A DNA stretch of 64,000 nucleotides from Candidula unifasciata (Eukaryota; Mollusca; Gastropoda; Stylommatophora; Geomitridae), in contig CAJHNH020004879.1 in NCBI GenBank assembly GCA_905116865.2, forward strand, positions 1,131,314-1,195,313, in the 5' to 3' direction. Positions 1 to 11,688 of this stretch are shown here, piece after piece. The notes beneath the pieces are model-generated. The model was not told where the DNA came from and searched no databases. It worked only from the letters and a program-made list of their open reading frames with translations. Both the position numbers and the translations under genes were made by a program. Position 1 is the first letter of the stretch. Each line of letters starts with the position of its first letter.

Positions 1-485
1 CATCACCCGCCGAGTGCCGAGATTAGTCTATCAAATATAGATCTAGTATTATACGCCATTATCCAGTTTTAACATATGGCTGTGAGTCCTGGACAATCGG
101 GAGGCAGGCCAAACAAACAATTTCTTGAGGCCTCATAGATGTGGTTTTATAAAAGAATGCTTAAAAAACCGTGGACAGCCAACAAGAACAACCAAGAGGT
201 TTTGAAAGAGGTGGGAGCCCGAAGACAACTTATCACAGACATCAAAAGGAGACAGTCATAATTTTTTGGTCATGGTATGAGAAGAGGAAGAATGGAACAT
301 GTTGTGACCACTGGATAGATCTGTGGAAGGAGGGATATGGGAAGACAACGAGAGATGATTCTTTACAGTATTGTTGCATGGCATGGAGGTGTGTCGGATA
401 CTAACTGATTGATACATGCTGCAGGAGATCGCGGATTGTGGAAAGACTTGATCGCCCACGCCAGTAGGCATGGCATCTGATGTTG
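1..485 (+). mobile_element. LINE 3'-terminal coding relic (cut by window edge)
   Basis: Frame fragments carry YGCESWTI near 73-96 and, in another frame, GHGMRRGRMEHVVTTG and WKDLIAHASRHGI, which are typical of the C-terminal part of non-LTR retrotransposon polymerases (YGCE.WT and GH..R). Several stops and frameshifts show decay. Confidence 0.6.
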
Positions 486-506
486 ATGACGCTAAAAAAA
501 GTCTGT

Positions 507-508
<2 letters not shown>

Positions 509-563
<55 letters not shown>
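509..563. repeat. (AT)n microsatellite
   Basis: About 27 uninterrupted AT units. Confidence 0.97.
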
Positions 564-564
<1 letters not shown>

Positions 565-1049
565 CCTATTAAAACCGTAGGGAGTCCGTTAGGAGATGTG
601 ATGCAATGTAAGTCTGTAAAAGCTCAGAAGGGAATAAAACAAATGTAATTAAATTACTAATCAAGATACAAATTGTTAATATCAAACCGGTCTCTGACTG
701 AAGACAGCAAGGACATTATATTATTTTTGAAATGGCCTAGGAACAAATGGTGAGCTGTTTCATATTGAAAGAGTTAAAACAACGATTGACGGTTTCAAAT
801 TTTTTCGCTCAGCGATGTGACTTATCATGATGTAGCGTTTTACCACGGACAGCCACAAAGGGAGACAAATATAGTGCTTACGTCCAGAGGAGTTAACCGT
901 AAGTAAATACTAACTGGTTGAAACATTTACTTTAGGGTAATTAATTGTTTAGAGAGCTGCACATCGCTGTGACCAGCACGTTTGCCTGTGCGTGTGTTGG
1001 TTCAAACCCCCATCCGTGTCTTACTAGCCTGGCTTCTCAATTTGAATCA
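564..1049. other. Unassigned noncoding stretch
   Basis: No gene seen. Around 955-1015 there is a short tRNA-like stretch with a B-box-like GGTTCAAACCC, probably a SINE head remnant. Confidence 0.4.
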
Positions 1050-1250
1050 GCTTGTTTTGTTGTTTTGTTTGAGTATCCAGAAGCCATGAGTTGTTAACCC
1101 TTAGGCTCGGTATTATGGATATCGCAAACTTTCGGCATTGATTCCATTGTAAATATCGCAAATCTGCAAGAAATGTGGCTTTTCTGCCTACCCCCGGGAG
1201 TGAACCCGGCCACCGCGCAGTCCGGTTTAGCTAACTAGGCTAGAGAGCAG
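1050..1250 (-). mobile_element. SINE family 6 copy (tRNA-like head, AAAC tail)
   Basis: Minus-strand copy of the element at 46419-46638 and 12510-12715; shared core includes TTGCGATATCCATAATACCG read on the minus strand. The AAAC-rich tail is at the 1050 end. Confidence 0.7.
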
Positions 1251-1338
1251 TGCATTTGAATCAGCTTACATTAGCCATATACACTATTCTCAGAACTAAT
1301 GCAGACTCCCCACCTCAAGCAATCACATTATGGGAGAC

Positions 1339-1840
1339 TTCTTCTTCTTCTTCTTCTTTCGTTCGCCTGAAATAAGTTATCTATATCATCAGTTTTGTCT
1401 CTTATATAAATTTCACTGTCGTTGTTAGTTCATTCAGTGGTCCATAGAGTTTACGTTCCACTGTTGTTCTTTCTGGCCAAAAGGTTTGCCTTAATGTGTC
1501 AAAATCGGTGCAGTCCTGGAGTACATGCTCTGCGGTCTGGGGCACATTTCCACAGGTGCACATGGCTGATACACCTATCTTGAATTTTGTGTACATGTGG
1601 TTACGTAATCGGTTGTGCCCTGTTCTGAGGCGAAAGATAATGACTTGTTCTGGTCTGTCCATAATAAAATAGTCGTCTTGTGCTGGGGCTGGTGGTTTCT
1701 TGATCGATTTAATGATTCTTTTTTTTGGTGGTATGTGACTGGTACATCTGGCTGCTCTTTTTTCGCACCTTCCCCTGCCAGTTGATCAGCTTTCTCATTT
1801 CCAGGCACTCCACAATGCGACGGTATCCACTGCATTACGA
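1339..1840 (-). mobile_element. 5'-truncated LINE insertion with RNase H domain, 12-bp target duplication
   Basis: On the minus strand, QWIPSHCGVPGNEKADQLAG is an RNase H C-terminal motif (SH.G..GNE.AD.LA) followed, after a frameshift, by FRLRTGHNRLRNHMY and CTCG..PQTAEHVLQDC, the terminal zinc-knuckle region of I/Jockey-like LINEs. The element ends in GAA repeats (1339-1360 on the plus strand reads CTT/TTC). Both sides carry ATTATGGGAGAC (1327-1338 and 1841-1852), a perfect 12-bp target site duplication, so insertion is fairly recent although the frame is broken. Confidence 0.82.
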
Positions 1841-1852
1841 ATTATGGGAGAC

Positions 1853-2040
1853 AATTTTGTTGTTATTATTATTTTAAAGCCCCACCCCGGCTGCCGTCAG
1901 AGTTCCAATATAACCTAATGGTTGAACAGGGTTTCTGTAACTTGCCTCTGGGGGATTCTCATCCAAGTGGTGGTAATTTGTGTCACCGGGTGTTTTTCGC
2001 TAGTTTCACGGTCCTAGTGGGGGTTTAACGTTTTCTAACC
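1853..2040 (+). mobile_element. SINE family 5 copy, interrupted by the LINE at 1339-1840
   Basis: Matches the family seen at 11689, 31388, 47050, 50329, 50885 and 57561 (shared blocks AAGCCC, CCTAATGGTTGAAC, GTGTCACCGGGTGTTT). Its first bases lie before 1339, so the LINE inserted into its 5' end. Confidence 0.7.
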
Positions 2041-2179
2041 TTTCTAGAACTGAAAAGCCTTAAGGTGGGGAAATGTCAAATCAGGTATTGCTGTACTTAG
2101 GTGAAGCTTGTAGGCTAAACTTTTTCAAAATGTATGGATTAGCCTTATAATAACGCTGTTTATGTGTCTAGGCGTTATA

Positions 2180-3060
2180 AGGGGATGCAGCAAATAATGT
2201 TGGAAATGAAAAAGTTTGCTATATATGTGCCCTGTGCAGCTCATTCACTTAATATGGTAGGCCGAAGTGCTATCGACTGAAGTCAAGTTTCCCACAGTGC
2301 AGTTACTGCATACCTTCTTTCCCCCCATCCGCAAGCAGCCGGTGGAATATTCTTAAAGGTTGTATTGGAAAGGAAGGCGTTCTAAGTCCGTCTCTGGTAC
2401 CAGATGGGAGGCACATGCTATGGCAACAGAAGCCATTTTGGAATCTTTCCTTACAATATTTGAAGTATTAAATTATACAACTGAAGACCCGTTACTAAAG
2501 GGAAACACAAGAAAAGAAGCAAATAATATTGTAGATAAGATGTAAAAGCTAGAATTCGCTTTTGTGTTGAATTTTTTTGAGTGAATTTTTGGCGGAATTT
2601 TCACAGAGTAAGCCCAGTTCTATAAAATGACGATGTGAAGTTAAAAACATGTTCAGATCTGTGTGTATGATTAACTGTTGGTGTTGATTATAAGGCAGCT
2701 ACAAATGTATCATAAGGAAGGTCCCCAATAACGGACACACACTATAAGTATTTATGAATGCCAGAGATAAGTTTCGTATGACCATACTTTTACACAATTG
2801 TTGATAGACTTGAAACTGAAATGAAATGAGAGGAGAGATATGCAAATAAAAAGCAGATAGATTTTTTTTTTTATCTAAGTGATGTGCCACACAATGTCAC
2901 CTCATCATGTATTTACACTGAAAGGTTTTCTCAGTGCTGGTGAAAGCTGATTAATGCTTACACAGATGACTTACACAGTCATTTCCCAGGCGAGTTTCAG
3001 CGGTTTAATTCACATGTGGGCCGCATGTTCAGTAAACAAAATGTATGTAAAACATGTATT
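2180..3060 (+). pseudogene. Decayed hAT-type (ZMYM1-like) transposase
   Basis: Fragments in shifting frames read VPCAAHSLNMVGRSAID, then SVSGTRWEAHAMATEAILES and GNTRKEANNIVDKM, the pattern of the ZMYM1-like hAT transposase family (PC..HSLNL and TRW..R/H..A motifs). Stops and frameshifts throughout; no ends found. Confidence 0.65.
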
Positions 3061-3099
3061 CTGTCTTATCTTGACTAACAACTGGTCATATTTTTAGCT

Positions 3100-3440
3100 T
3101 TATTTTAAGAGACTCAGAGTTATACTATTTCTAGTTCGTTTTCTCCAACGTCATCAGTGTCATCTGCATACCCAAGTATTCTTGTAGTGTCTCTTGTTGT
3201 ACAATCTACTGTCCCTGACCATATAATTTATTTCTACGGCCAAGTTGAGAAGACGTGATGACAGATCATTGCTTTGCTTTTAACCAGATGTTATTTGATA
3301 ACATTCCATAAGCTGTTTATATGTTTACGGTCACATGACTGTTTAAAATCCACAAAAACATTGCTCTGTTCAGTGTTTGTGTACATAATTAAGTAGTCGT
3401 TCTGTCCTGACGTTTTCTCTTACTGGATTCATTCTGATTT
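3100..3440 (-). pseudogene. LINE reverse transcriptase relic with YADD box
   Basis: Minus-strand translation near 3145-3200 reads TRILGYADDTDDVGEN, the catalytic YADD motif in its usual LINE context. Surrounding frame is broken. Confidence 0.6.
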
Positions 3441-3596
3441 GATCTCTTGTGGTCACTCCTGTAGTCTTTATCACAAATCATATTTCCATTTCCTCTTATT
3501 TTCTCAATATCTGCATTTGTATACTGTTTATTTTTTTATTCTCTGTTACGTTAATCTAAATTATACCACATGTTGCTTTAACTTGCTCTCTCTCCT

Positions 3597-3792
3597 CATC
3601 ATCATCACCTCATCATCATCATCATCACCATCATCAACCCTCATCATCATCATCATAACCATCATCATCATCATCATCATCATCATTATCACCATCATCA
3701 TCACCATCATCACCATCATCATCATCACCATCTTCATCATCATCATCATTATCACCATCATCATCATCACCATCATTATCATCATTATCATC

Positions 3793-3839
<47 letters not shown>

Positions 3840-3870
3840 AACCATCACTATCATTACCATCATCATCAAC
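3597..3870. repeat. (ATC)n compound microsatellite
   Basis: About 270 bp of ATC triplets with variants (ACC, ATT, ACA). Explains long Ile- and Met-rich open frames on both strands. Confidence 0.97.
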
Positions 3871-3961
3871 AATCAGCAGCTCATTTTCAGAGCGTTGCTT
3901 TTGTCAGGGCACACCAGAACGTCTTTCTTTCTCCAATACATTCTACAGACTCCTCTTATGG

Positions 3962-4245
3962 TTCCGGGGTCCTTTTGAGGGGAAAAACAAGAACAGAGCC
4001 ACTGCCTAATCTCCCCCCCCCCCCCCCCTCCCTACTCCAAAAGTATGCCACAAGACTCGACAAACTAGGACCTTCCTTCGAAGTCGAAGTGCATCTGCCC
4101 GAGCGGCAAAGAACAACCAACTGCACACACACACACACACACACAAAACTAGTAAAGCGGTTGACGCAAAGTCCAAATGAATGAACAACATGGCCTTTCT
4201 GCCGCAGCTTACAGCCTTGGAGCAAAGGAGAAAAAAAGAATAATT
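3962..4245 (+). mobile_element. SINE family 3 copy (GAA tail)
   Basis: Begins GGTTCCGGGG, contains CTTCCTTCGAAGTCG and GTGCATCTGCCCGAG..GGCAA as in the copies at 8265, 35825 and 58720; ends in GAA-rich sequence. A C-run and a (CA)n tract have grown inside. Confidence 0.75.
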
Positions 4246-4259
4246 CTCCAGCCCTGTGT

Positions 4260-4445
4260 GCTTTCACAGCCGATGCATCTTAGATGTCTTGTATCCACTT
4301 CACGATGGTCTACCTCTGCCTCGTTCTTCGGAAACTATACCCCGCATCACTGCTCCCTCTAGGCCAACGTGGTGTTTAAAATAGCCAAAATACCTTAGCT
4401 TTCTTAACAGGATGCTGTTATGGTCCAGTTCTCAGTGTCTAGCAG
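4260..4445 (-). pseudogene. LINE 3'-coding relic
   Basis: Minus-strand fragments KAKVFWLF, GSSDAGYSFRRTRQR and KWIQDI align in order with the K.KYFGH..R, GRGRP, W.QDI pattern of LINE C-termini. Confidence 0.45.
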
Positions 4446-6085
4446 TTATGCCGTGTCCAAAAATACTCAAATTCTCTACTCTAAAATCCAAAACAACTAT
4501 AGGATAGAAAGTAATAACTGTTTGGAATTTATTCAAATAGACAGGTAAAACATTAGGATCGAAGCAGCCGTAGAAGCTGCAGGATCAAAAGTGCAGTGCT
4601 CTGTCTATCCGCCTGTTGGAGCTTTCCTCCTAGACCTTCTGCTAGCCAAGGCTAAGGGCCTGGTCTGCCTTGCCATAACATTGAATTTACAGGTTTCATT
4701 TTCTCTTCATGTGATAAGGCTAGGATCCCCCACAATGCGCTACACATAACATGTAACATATGCTATATAAAAGAACGTCAAAGAGAAAACCTAAGGCGAA
4801 CCTTGTCGAGAGAAGCCAGAAGTAAGTACAGAAAAAAAAGAGTAAAGGACCCTTTCCCACGCGCCCCCCCCCCCCCCAAAAAAAAGGTGTCTTCGTTTGA
4901 CATGTTTATCGTACAGCCTGAAATCCATAACTAACAATTCTACAACGGACAAGCAATGGTCTCTGCAATAGTGCGCAGGCTTCGTGCTATGAAGAGAAGA
5001 CTTTCCTTAATGCTACCTGGTCTTGCTAGTCACACTTGCCATTGCAACGTTCTATGATTCAAATGCTTCCCTCTAGCATAATAAAAAATAAAAAAGATAT
5101 CGTCTTTAAAGACGGAGAAGTGCCAACAATACCATGTTATAATAGGGATGTTTTTTCTTGGCTGGTACGCAACGGTAGGCAGTACTAGCACCTTTTGCAT
5201 GCCATCATTTTTTCATCGCTACTGTAATAGACTCTTTGTAGTAAATATCGGCACCTTTTTTAACCACTTCATGGTGAGTATCGGCTTATTTAAAAAAAAA
5301 AAAAACACACACACACACACACACATTGGTAACGTGTTTATAATGCCTATATTTTTAATAATTCAATGATCTTTGGCATTAGTAAAAATGCCCCCCCCCC
5401 CTTTTTTTTTTCCACGCCGCCCCTCCCCCTTTCTGTTCTGAGGTTTCTAATTTGGCTGAAAACCTCGAGACAGTCTTACCTACCTGGCCAAACACACACC
5501 AAGTGTTCGTTTGTGGAGAGAAGGGAGTGCAGTTTTTGCTCTTGGCTAATCTCTTATTTCATTTCATTCTTTTAAAGCCACTGTCATTCCTCTGTTATTG
5601 CGCGTTGTTGTGAGGTAGGACCGGTTATTTCTACATGGGTATTTGCTGAGTTATTGCCGTTCCCTCCTTTCCCGCCGTCGCGTCCTCTTGTTACGTTGTC
5701 ATCCTGTAGTCCATTTTTATTTAATACTAGTGCAGTTAGAATTATTTTGAAACAAAAATGGTCTCCTCCAGGACTGATATCTGAAAGATTAACACCCAGT
5801 GACTAAAACACAAACACACATACACATACAAACACACACTCACACACACACACACACACACTCACACCCCCCCTCCCCCCACACACACACCATTCGCATG
5901 AAAGTCCAATACGAAAAATTATAACCGTATACACATTAAATTAGGGCATCCTACTTGTATTACGAAACTAAAGCCGGTCTTGTGGTAACACAGTAGTGTC
6001 AATACTGACGGCTATTTATTTTGTTTGTAAAAATCTAATCGCTAAACTTTTTCTCTCCCCCCTCTATCCCCCTCTTTCCCCTCTC
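4446..6085. other. Unassigned noncoding stretch with simple repeats
   Basis: Holds a SINE family 1 tail fragment (4835-4870), C/A homopolymer runs (4862-4887), (CA)n at 5303-5325 and 5810-5890 and a C/T run at 5391-5411. A short fragment near 5101-5135 resembles the end of a LINE. No gene seen. Confidence 0.5.

Positions 6086-6087
<2 letters not shown>

Positions 6088-6160
<73 letters not shown>
6088..6160. repeat. (CT)n microsatellite
   Basis: Uninterrupted CT dinucleotides. Confidence 0.97.
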
Positions 6161-6163
<3 letters not shown>

Positions 6164-6304
6164 CATACACATACATTTCTTCAACTACATGATTTCTGGC
6201 GTTTGTATGTCCACTGCCTTGTGTCTCATGCACTATCTTGATGCAGATGTCAAGCTGTCCATAATTTTCTTTCTGAGTCTCTTTAAGCCTCCCTTCCAAC
6301 CCCA

Positions 6305-6607
6305 GCCTTCCGGAAATCTTCTTGTTCTTCTTCGCGTTCACCAGCTGTAAACTCTGGCGGCAGGTTCTGGTTGCTCGTCCACTACTGAACTGCAGTCCTG
6401 CTCCAGAACCTGAGTGTTGCGTGTGCATCAGTTTTACAGATCTCATTCTCTTGAATACAGACTGTTGGGTGCTTGCCTCTCCGGCAGATGCACTCCGACT
6501 TCAAAAGAAGCTCCCCAATTAGTTGACTTTTACAACATGCTTTTGGGGAGGCAGTGGGTCTATTCTTGTTTTCCCCACAATGGGGCCCCGGAACCCACAC
6601 GGGGGAC
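6305..6607 (-). mobile_element. SINE family 3 copy (GAA tail)
   Basis: Reads on the minus strand from GGGTTCCGGGGCCCC (near 6600) to a GAA tail (CTTCTTGTTCTTCTTCGCG on plus at 6318). Confidence 0.75.
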
Positions 6608-6859
6608 CTTCCTGAAATCACAACCTACTCTACTTCCCCAAGAGCCCACACCCCCCCCCCCTTTTTTTTTTCTCTCCCCATTTTCCACGTGACCAAAGAA
6701 TATATACTGGTAATCTGTATTCTTACGGAATTAAATTCTTTCAAGACATCTTCATTTCTTCCTTTTACCTTTTAAATTTTATTTCATCATTAACAGTTGC
6801 AACATTGACCTACATAGTGACATTTCGGATGCGAATTTAAAGGAAGTTATGAGTTAAGA

Positions 6860-7235
6860 AGAGATATCATGCTCCGTCCATATCTTCAGCAGCAACGAAG
6901 AGTTCTAATGCCGAAGGTACCAGTAACATTATGATTGTGTGTCCGTATCGCCCCTCCCCTGAGTGTTGAGCGTCGGCCAAATCCCCTAGTTTCTCCAAGC
7001 TGCACCATTCTCTTCAGAACCGTGATGGTCTATTTGTGCCTCAGCACTGTTAACTTGTGCCGATAGGTCTATAAAAATATAGGTCTAGCCCTATGCGCCC
7101 TAACGCCTAAAGGCATGGTATAGTGTCCTTTACTTTGTTTTTTTCCCCTGGAAACTTGCTCTCATGCATCACTTCACCACCAAGCAATACCAAACTAGCC
7201 AGTCTATCTGCCTGTTCACTTCCTAGCACACCGGC
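6860..7235 (-). pseudogene. RNase H-type LINE 3' relic interrupted by a SINE family 1 fragment
   Basis: Minus-strand HAGVLGSEQADRLASLVLLG (about 7170-7240) is an RNase H end; the continuation at 6870-7050 matches the related relic at 35065-35420. A SINE fragment sits at about 7058-7140. Confidence 0.55.
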
Positions 7236-7600
7236 GTGTTTGTCTCGAGGCATAGTGTCCGCCTTGAGTGCTGGAGGTCCCGGGTTCAAGTTCCGGCGCA
7301 GGCTGTGATTTTTTTTTGCCTTTGGCTTCTAGTAGTTTTTCCCTGGTCTCTGTGTAGTATGATCGGACGCCCGTGTGTATTATTGCGCACGTTAAAAATA
7401 CCTTGGCAGTTGGACATCGAAAAGAGTATCCTAACAGCGCTGCCCGGGCAAAATTTAGAGTTACAAATATACCTAAAATAGTTCAGGATCCTCGTAGGTG
7501 CTACGGAGTTCGTGCACTGCACTGAGATTCTTCGGACTCAGGTTCGAGTTAGAAGTAGAACGGAGCACTTATGCCATGATGTTGATCAGTTGTTCAAATC
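7236..7600 (+). mobile_element. SINE family 4 copy with tRNA-like head
   Basis: The head carries a B-box-like GGGTTCAAGTTCC; the body (CGCCCGTGTGTAT, CAGCGCTGCCCGGGCAAAA) recurs at 38610-38955 and, inverted, at 53880-54235 and 33269. The 3' tail is a short AATC-type repeat. Confidence 0.75.
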
Positions 7601-7722
7601 AAATCAAACCGGCAGAAAATAAACAAAGAACGAGGCAGGCATAGTTTGAGAGATCCCAGGTTGTCAGCGTCACCGGGAGCTGATGCCAGACTCCCAATTC
7701 AGGCCCTAAGAAACAGTTTCGA

Positions 7723-8162
7723 CTATCCTCCGAATAACGGTCCTAAATTATCATGGCGGAAAATATACCTTAGAGCCTCAGTCACGTGTTAATTGCGCAC
7801 TTTCGTCGTCTTAAACTGCGAACTTCCGGCGACTTTCGCCACCGCCGAGAGTATCCCACACGCCGCTTACGTAGTGTCGATTGGGGCTAAACTAGATGGC
7901 TGGGACTCACGAGCAGCAGCTACCGCATCTCCTGCAGCTTTCTTCAGTTTTTTTGCTCGTGAGTTCTAGCCATCTAGTTTAGCCCCAATCCACGCCGCGT
8001 GAGGGGCGTATAGGATACTCTCGGCGGTGGCGAAAGTCACCCGAAGTTCGCAATTCGGCGGTGGCGTTATAGTCCCCGGAAGTGCGCAATCGACACGTGA
8101 CTGAGGTCCTGTTAGGGTATATTTTCCGCCTCGATAATTTAGGACCGTTATTCGGAGGATAG
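7723..8162. mobile_element. Foldback (long inverted repeat) element
   Basis: Left arm 7723-7915 and right arm 7954-8162 are inverted copies, starting CTATCCTCCGAATAACGG and ending with its complement, with a 38-bp spacer. Arms diverge by small indels. Open frames inside read from the arms and look spurious. Confidence 0.85.
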
Positions 8163-8264
8163 CCACAGTTTTTATCGGAGAGCGCTACGTTTACAAGTAA
8201 CCAGCTGACTAGTGTGGGTCGATTTACTTTCAAGATATCTTCATTATGTTTATTATATGTCTAA

Positions 8265-8560
8265 TCTCCCTGTGTGGGTTTCGGGTCCCAGTGCTAGGGA
8301 AATCAAGACTGGACCCACTGCTTACCCCACAAGCGTTGTCATAAGAGTCCACTAACTGGGTGCTTCCTTCCAAGTTGGAGTGCATCTACCTCAGAGGCGG
8401 CAAGGAACTACCAGTCCGCATACTGATAAACCAGATCTGTAAAATGAATGTGCACGAAACACTTAGGTTCTGAAGCAAGACTAAAGTCTAAAAGTGGACG
8501 AATAACCAGAAAGTTCTGCCAGAGTTTAAAGCCGTTGAGCGAAGCAGAAGCAGAAAAAGA
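8265..8560 (+). mobile_element. SINE family 3 copy continuous with an expanded GAA tail
   Basis: Copy of the GGTTTCGGG.CCCC...GAAGCAGAAAAAG family; its GAA tail passes without a break into the GAA microsatellite that follows. Confidence 0.78.
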
Positions 8561-8573
8561 AGAAGATGAAGAA

Positions 8574-8608
<35 letters not shown>

Positions 8609-8695
8609 AGAAGAAGAAGAAGAAGAAGAAGAAGAAGAAGAAGAAGAAGAAGAAGAAGAAAAAAAAAAAAAAGAAGAAGAGGAAGAAGATCTGCC
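8555..8695. repeat. (GAA)n microsatellite
   Basis: About 140 bp of GAA/GAG triplets after the SINE tail; source of Glu-, Lys-, Ser- and Phe-rich spurious frames. Confidence 0.97.
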
Positions 8696-9495
8696 CAATT
8701 TCCTTCTCGCCATTTATCAATAAAACCACAACTCTTCAGCGTCTACACCAATTTTTCTTAAACTAACGGGGAGACTTTTAACACTCACAACGTGCGCAAA
8801 ACACACACACACACACGCACACAACATGCACACAACATGCACACAACGGATAAAACATCGAGCTCCAAAAAAGTCTGCAAACGTTCGCTAAATAATTAGG
8901 TGATCACCCTGACCCAGGTGAAAACGAGGTGAGAACAAAACCCAGCAGACGACCTGGAAGATCTTCGCCTGATGGACAAGGAAGACCAAAGTACGCAATC
9001 ACTTAACCGTGATTACAATAAAACGAAAAAACGGAAGGACGTCTTTCGACCTGTTCTCAAGTTTCTGGAAGTTTTAGCGAAATAAAAAACACGCAAACAG
9101 ATGTCAAATAATTATACAGGTAATTATGTATAACAGAGACAAGACAAAGGGAGACGAATCCCACAGATAATTATCTCCCATTTTTTTCACAAAGCGACGT
9201 CATAAAAGAAACGACCAAATAATTATAAACCTTAAAATTTAGATATGTAAAAAATATTTATAGAAAAGAATATTATATTGTCTTTACCCGAGCAGAACTG
9301 CTGATCACACCCCAGTTATAACTTCTTTTGAGATTGAAAGAGGTACCGGGGATTTGCCCTGTTGGCTTGGCATTTAGTTTGAGATTGTTTTAATTTCAGT
9401 GTGGTAAATACTTCAGGTAGCAGTTTGGATGGGTAAATTTTGAAGGACGCAAGAAAAAAAGAATTTGAAGCATCATTATTTACGTTGCACTTTTT
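8696..9495. other. Unassigned noncoding stretch
   Basis: Contains (CA)n and AACATGCACAC repeats at 8800-8845; otherwise AT-rich sequence with no gene recognised. Confidence 0.4.
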
Positions 9496-10350
9496 TTTCA
9501 AGGGGTGATTTGTTTCATCATCATCATCTTCTTGCACACCATCGCGTAACACTGCATGTCACTGAGTCACCAGTTTCTGTTGACTGTCTGATCAGCTGTC
9601 TCTACGTTTGGCGTTGGACTTCATGGTTGCATGCCTTAGGCCTGTCTAGTCAGTCAGGTTCTGTAACCAGGTCTTTCTTAGTCTGCAAATTCTCCGCTCT
9701 ACTGAGCCCTGCAGTATTGTTTTTGAGAGACCCTTAGATCTTACTACGTATCCATACCATTGCATTTTTCACCTTTTCACTGTAGTGGAAAGAGGTTCAT
9801 AGTTGCCAATGTCCTCTATAATTAATTATACAAGGTCTGACAAATACGTAATGAGACTAATTCCCCCAAAAATTAAAATAGTTAACAGTTGAATATATAA
9901 CCCTAATTTATTCAAAGTAAGCCCTGTATGCCTTGATACAGCGAGTGGCACGATCTAACAAACACTGCAACGTCCTCTGCAGTTCTTCTATTGTTTTGAC
10001 CCTCAAAAACGGCGGATTTTTTGTTGTCTACTTATTGGGCGGCGATGAATAGTTGCCAGATCATTGATGAAGGATGCCTTTTTGGATTCTATGCTTTGCT
10101 TCATACATGGCACTTTTGTCTTGTCAATAATAAGACGAGTCTCATTACATATACTTAATTGTTGGACCTTGTATGACGAACTTCTTCGTTTGTAATGTGG
10201 TCTCCGTATGATATGCCAATAATTTTTCTGAAACATTGCATTTCCAATTCTTGTATCTTTCTTTCGAGTTTAGCCGTTAAGATTCAATTTCACAGCCATA
10301 TGTAAATGTATTATAAGCTAATGCTCTGAGCAATCGAGTCTTAGTTTTGC
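9496..10350 (-). pseudogene. LINE 3' relic interrupted by a mariner-like fragment
   Basis: Minus strand gives NTFTYGCEI and ERYKNWKCNVSEKLLAYH (10320-10190), then after the insert KMQWYGYVVRSK, TILQGSV and related C-terminal LINE fragments (9830-9560). Frame is broken in several places. Confidence 0.55.
9838..10012 (-). mobile_element. Mariner-like 3' end fragment inside the LINE relic
   Basis: Minus strand reads RVKTIEELQRTLQCLLDRAT, then RCIKAYRAYFE and a stop, resembling a mariner transposase C-terminus, followed by an end-like sequence TCATTACGTATTTGTCAGAC. Assignment from memory of the family pattern only. Confidence 0.45.
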
Positions 10351-10531
10351 TGTGTGTGTGTTTTTTTTTCAACAAGTCATGTATGTTCATTTTAATTTTA
10401 TCATGTGATTATTGTATGTATTTGTGTATGTGTTAATACAAGTGTTGTGGTTTCTTAGTTTTTATGTATGTTTTGCATTGCAAAATTTGGTTTACATACA
10501 TTTAAAATATGGCAAAAGATGTTCCCCCCCC

Positions 10532-10536
<5 letters not shown>

Positions 10537-10616
<80 letters not shown>
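10537..10616. repeat. (CT)n microsatellite
   Basis: CT dinucleotides with one TTT interruption. Confidence 0.97.
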
Positions 10617-10618
<2 letters not shown>

Positions 10619-10699
10619 TAAAAATGTTTTATACAATGCGATATATTGACATGTACCAACAGAAGTACTCATATTTCAAACGTTAGTCAAGAGGTGGTG

Positions 10700-11530
10700 C
10701 GTATCAAGGAAAAAAAACTGAGTAACATTTCGGATAATTACGTTGCACGTTATGAAGATCAGCAGAACACACAGGCCACTGAATATAAATGTTGGAAGTG
10801 CCAAAATCAAGCAAACCAAAGAGTTCAAATACTTGGGCAGTATATTTACAGAGGATGGAAGAATGGACAGAGAGATAGAAACAAGAATACAGAAAGCAAA
10901 TGCTGTCACATACCAACTATCACCTCTGCTTAAACATCCAGATATAACCATGAAGACCAAAAGACAATTGATAAACACCATCTTCATTCCAACACTCTGC
11001 TACCAGTGCCAGACATGGACAATCAACAAGACCCATGAAAGAAAAATAGAAGCATGTGAAATGAAATGTCTAAGAAAAGCAGCGAATAAGACCAGACTAG
11101 ACAGGATAAAGAATATAGACATTAGAAACACTGTCAAAACTACGCCATGTTTAGACTACATAGAACATCAAAGAATGAAATGGTTTGGACATCTAACCAG
11201 GATGAAAAATGATCAAATAACATCACAAATTTTCAACCAAAGAAGCTCAGGATATAAGGCAAGAGGAAGACCAAGGAAACGGTGGATTGACGGGGTCTCC
11301 GAAACCTGCCAAAAGCATGGCCTCAGAACATAGATGCAGCCCGCCTTGCTTATGACTGGAACTTGCATCTCCCCACAACGCTTAGCGGCATACGTGGAAG
11401 GAAAAAGTAAAGTAAGTACGTTGCACTGTTCTACTTCAGGAGTTGGGGAGGTGGGAGAAAAAAAAAAAAAAGAAACCAAGAAGAACGTTGATAAGAGAGG
11501 CCAAGGATATTGGACTGGATTCGGTTCATA
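10700..11530 (+). pseudogene. LINE 3' fragment, reverse transcriptase C-terminus
   Basis: A 196-codon open frame (10743-11333) contains EFKYLGSIFTEDGRMDREIE, QTWTINKTHERKIE, MKWFGHLTRM and GRPRKRWIDGV, the conserved C-terminal series of RTE-like LINEs. Clearly related to the LINE at 44115-45951. It lacks endonuclease and the catalytic RT core, so it is a truncated copy. Confidence 0.75.
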
Positions 11531-11688
11531 ATAGTAAAAATAATGAACGGGATAAAATATAAAAATGGAAAAAATATAAACCAACAAGTCTTCCCAAATT
11601 TAAAATATGAAAAAGTTGTTACCCATTAGCTTTCACTGAGCCAGCAATATATGAATCGTTGTTTAAACAAACAGCTCTAAAAAAAGGA

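Noticed and set aside
3439..3978. Ile-rich and Met-rich proteins of 100-180 residues
   Set aside because: Translations of the ATC microsatellite.
7966..8233. Minus-strand frames of 66-84 codons
   Set aside because: They lie in the arm of the foldback element and lack any motif.
8408..8766. Poly-Glu, poly-Lys, poly-Ser and poly-Phe proteins (also at 24615-24891, 41136-41486, 43157-43477)
   Set aside because: Translations of GAA microsatellites in different frames and strands.
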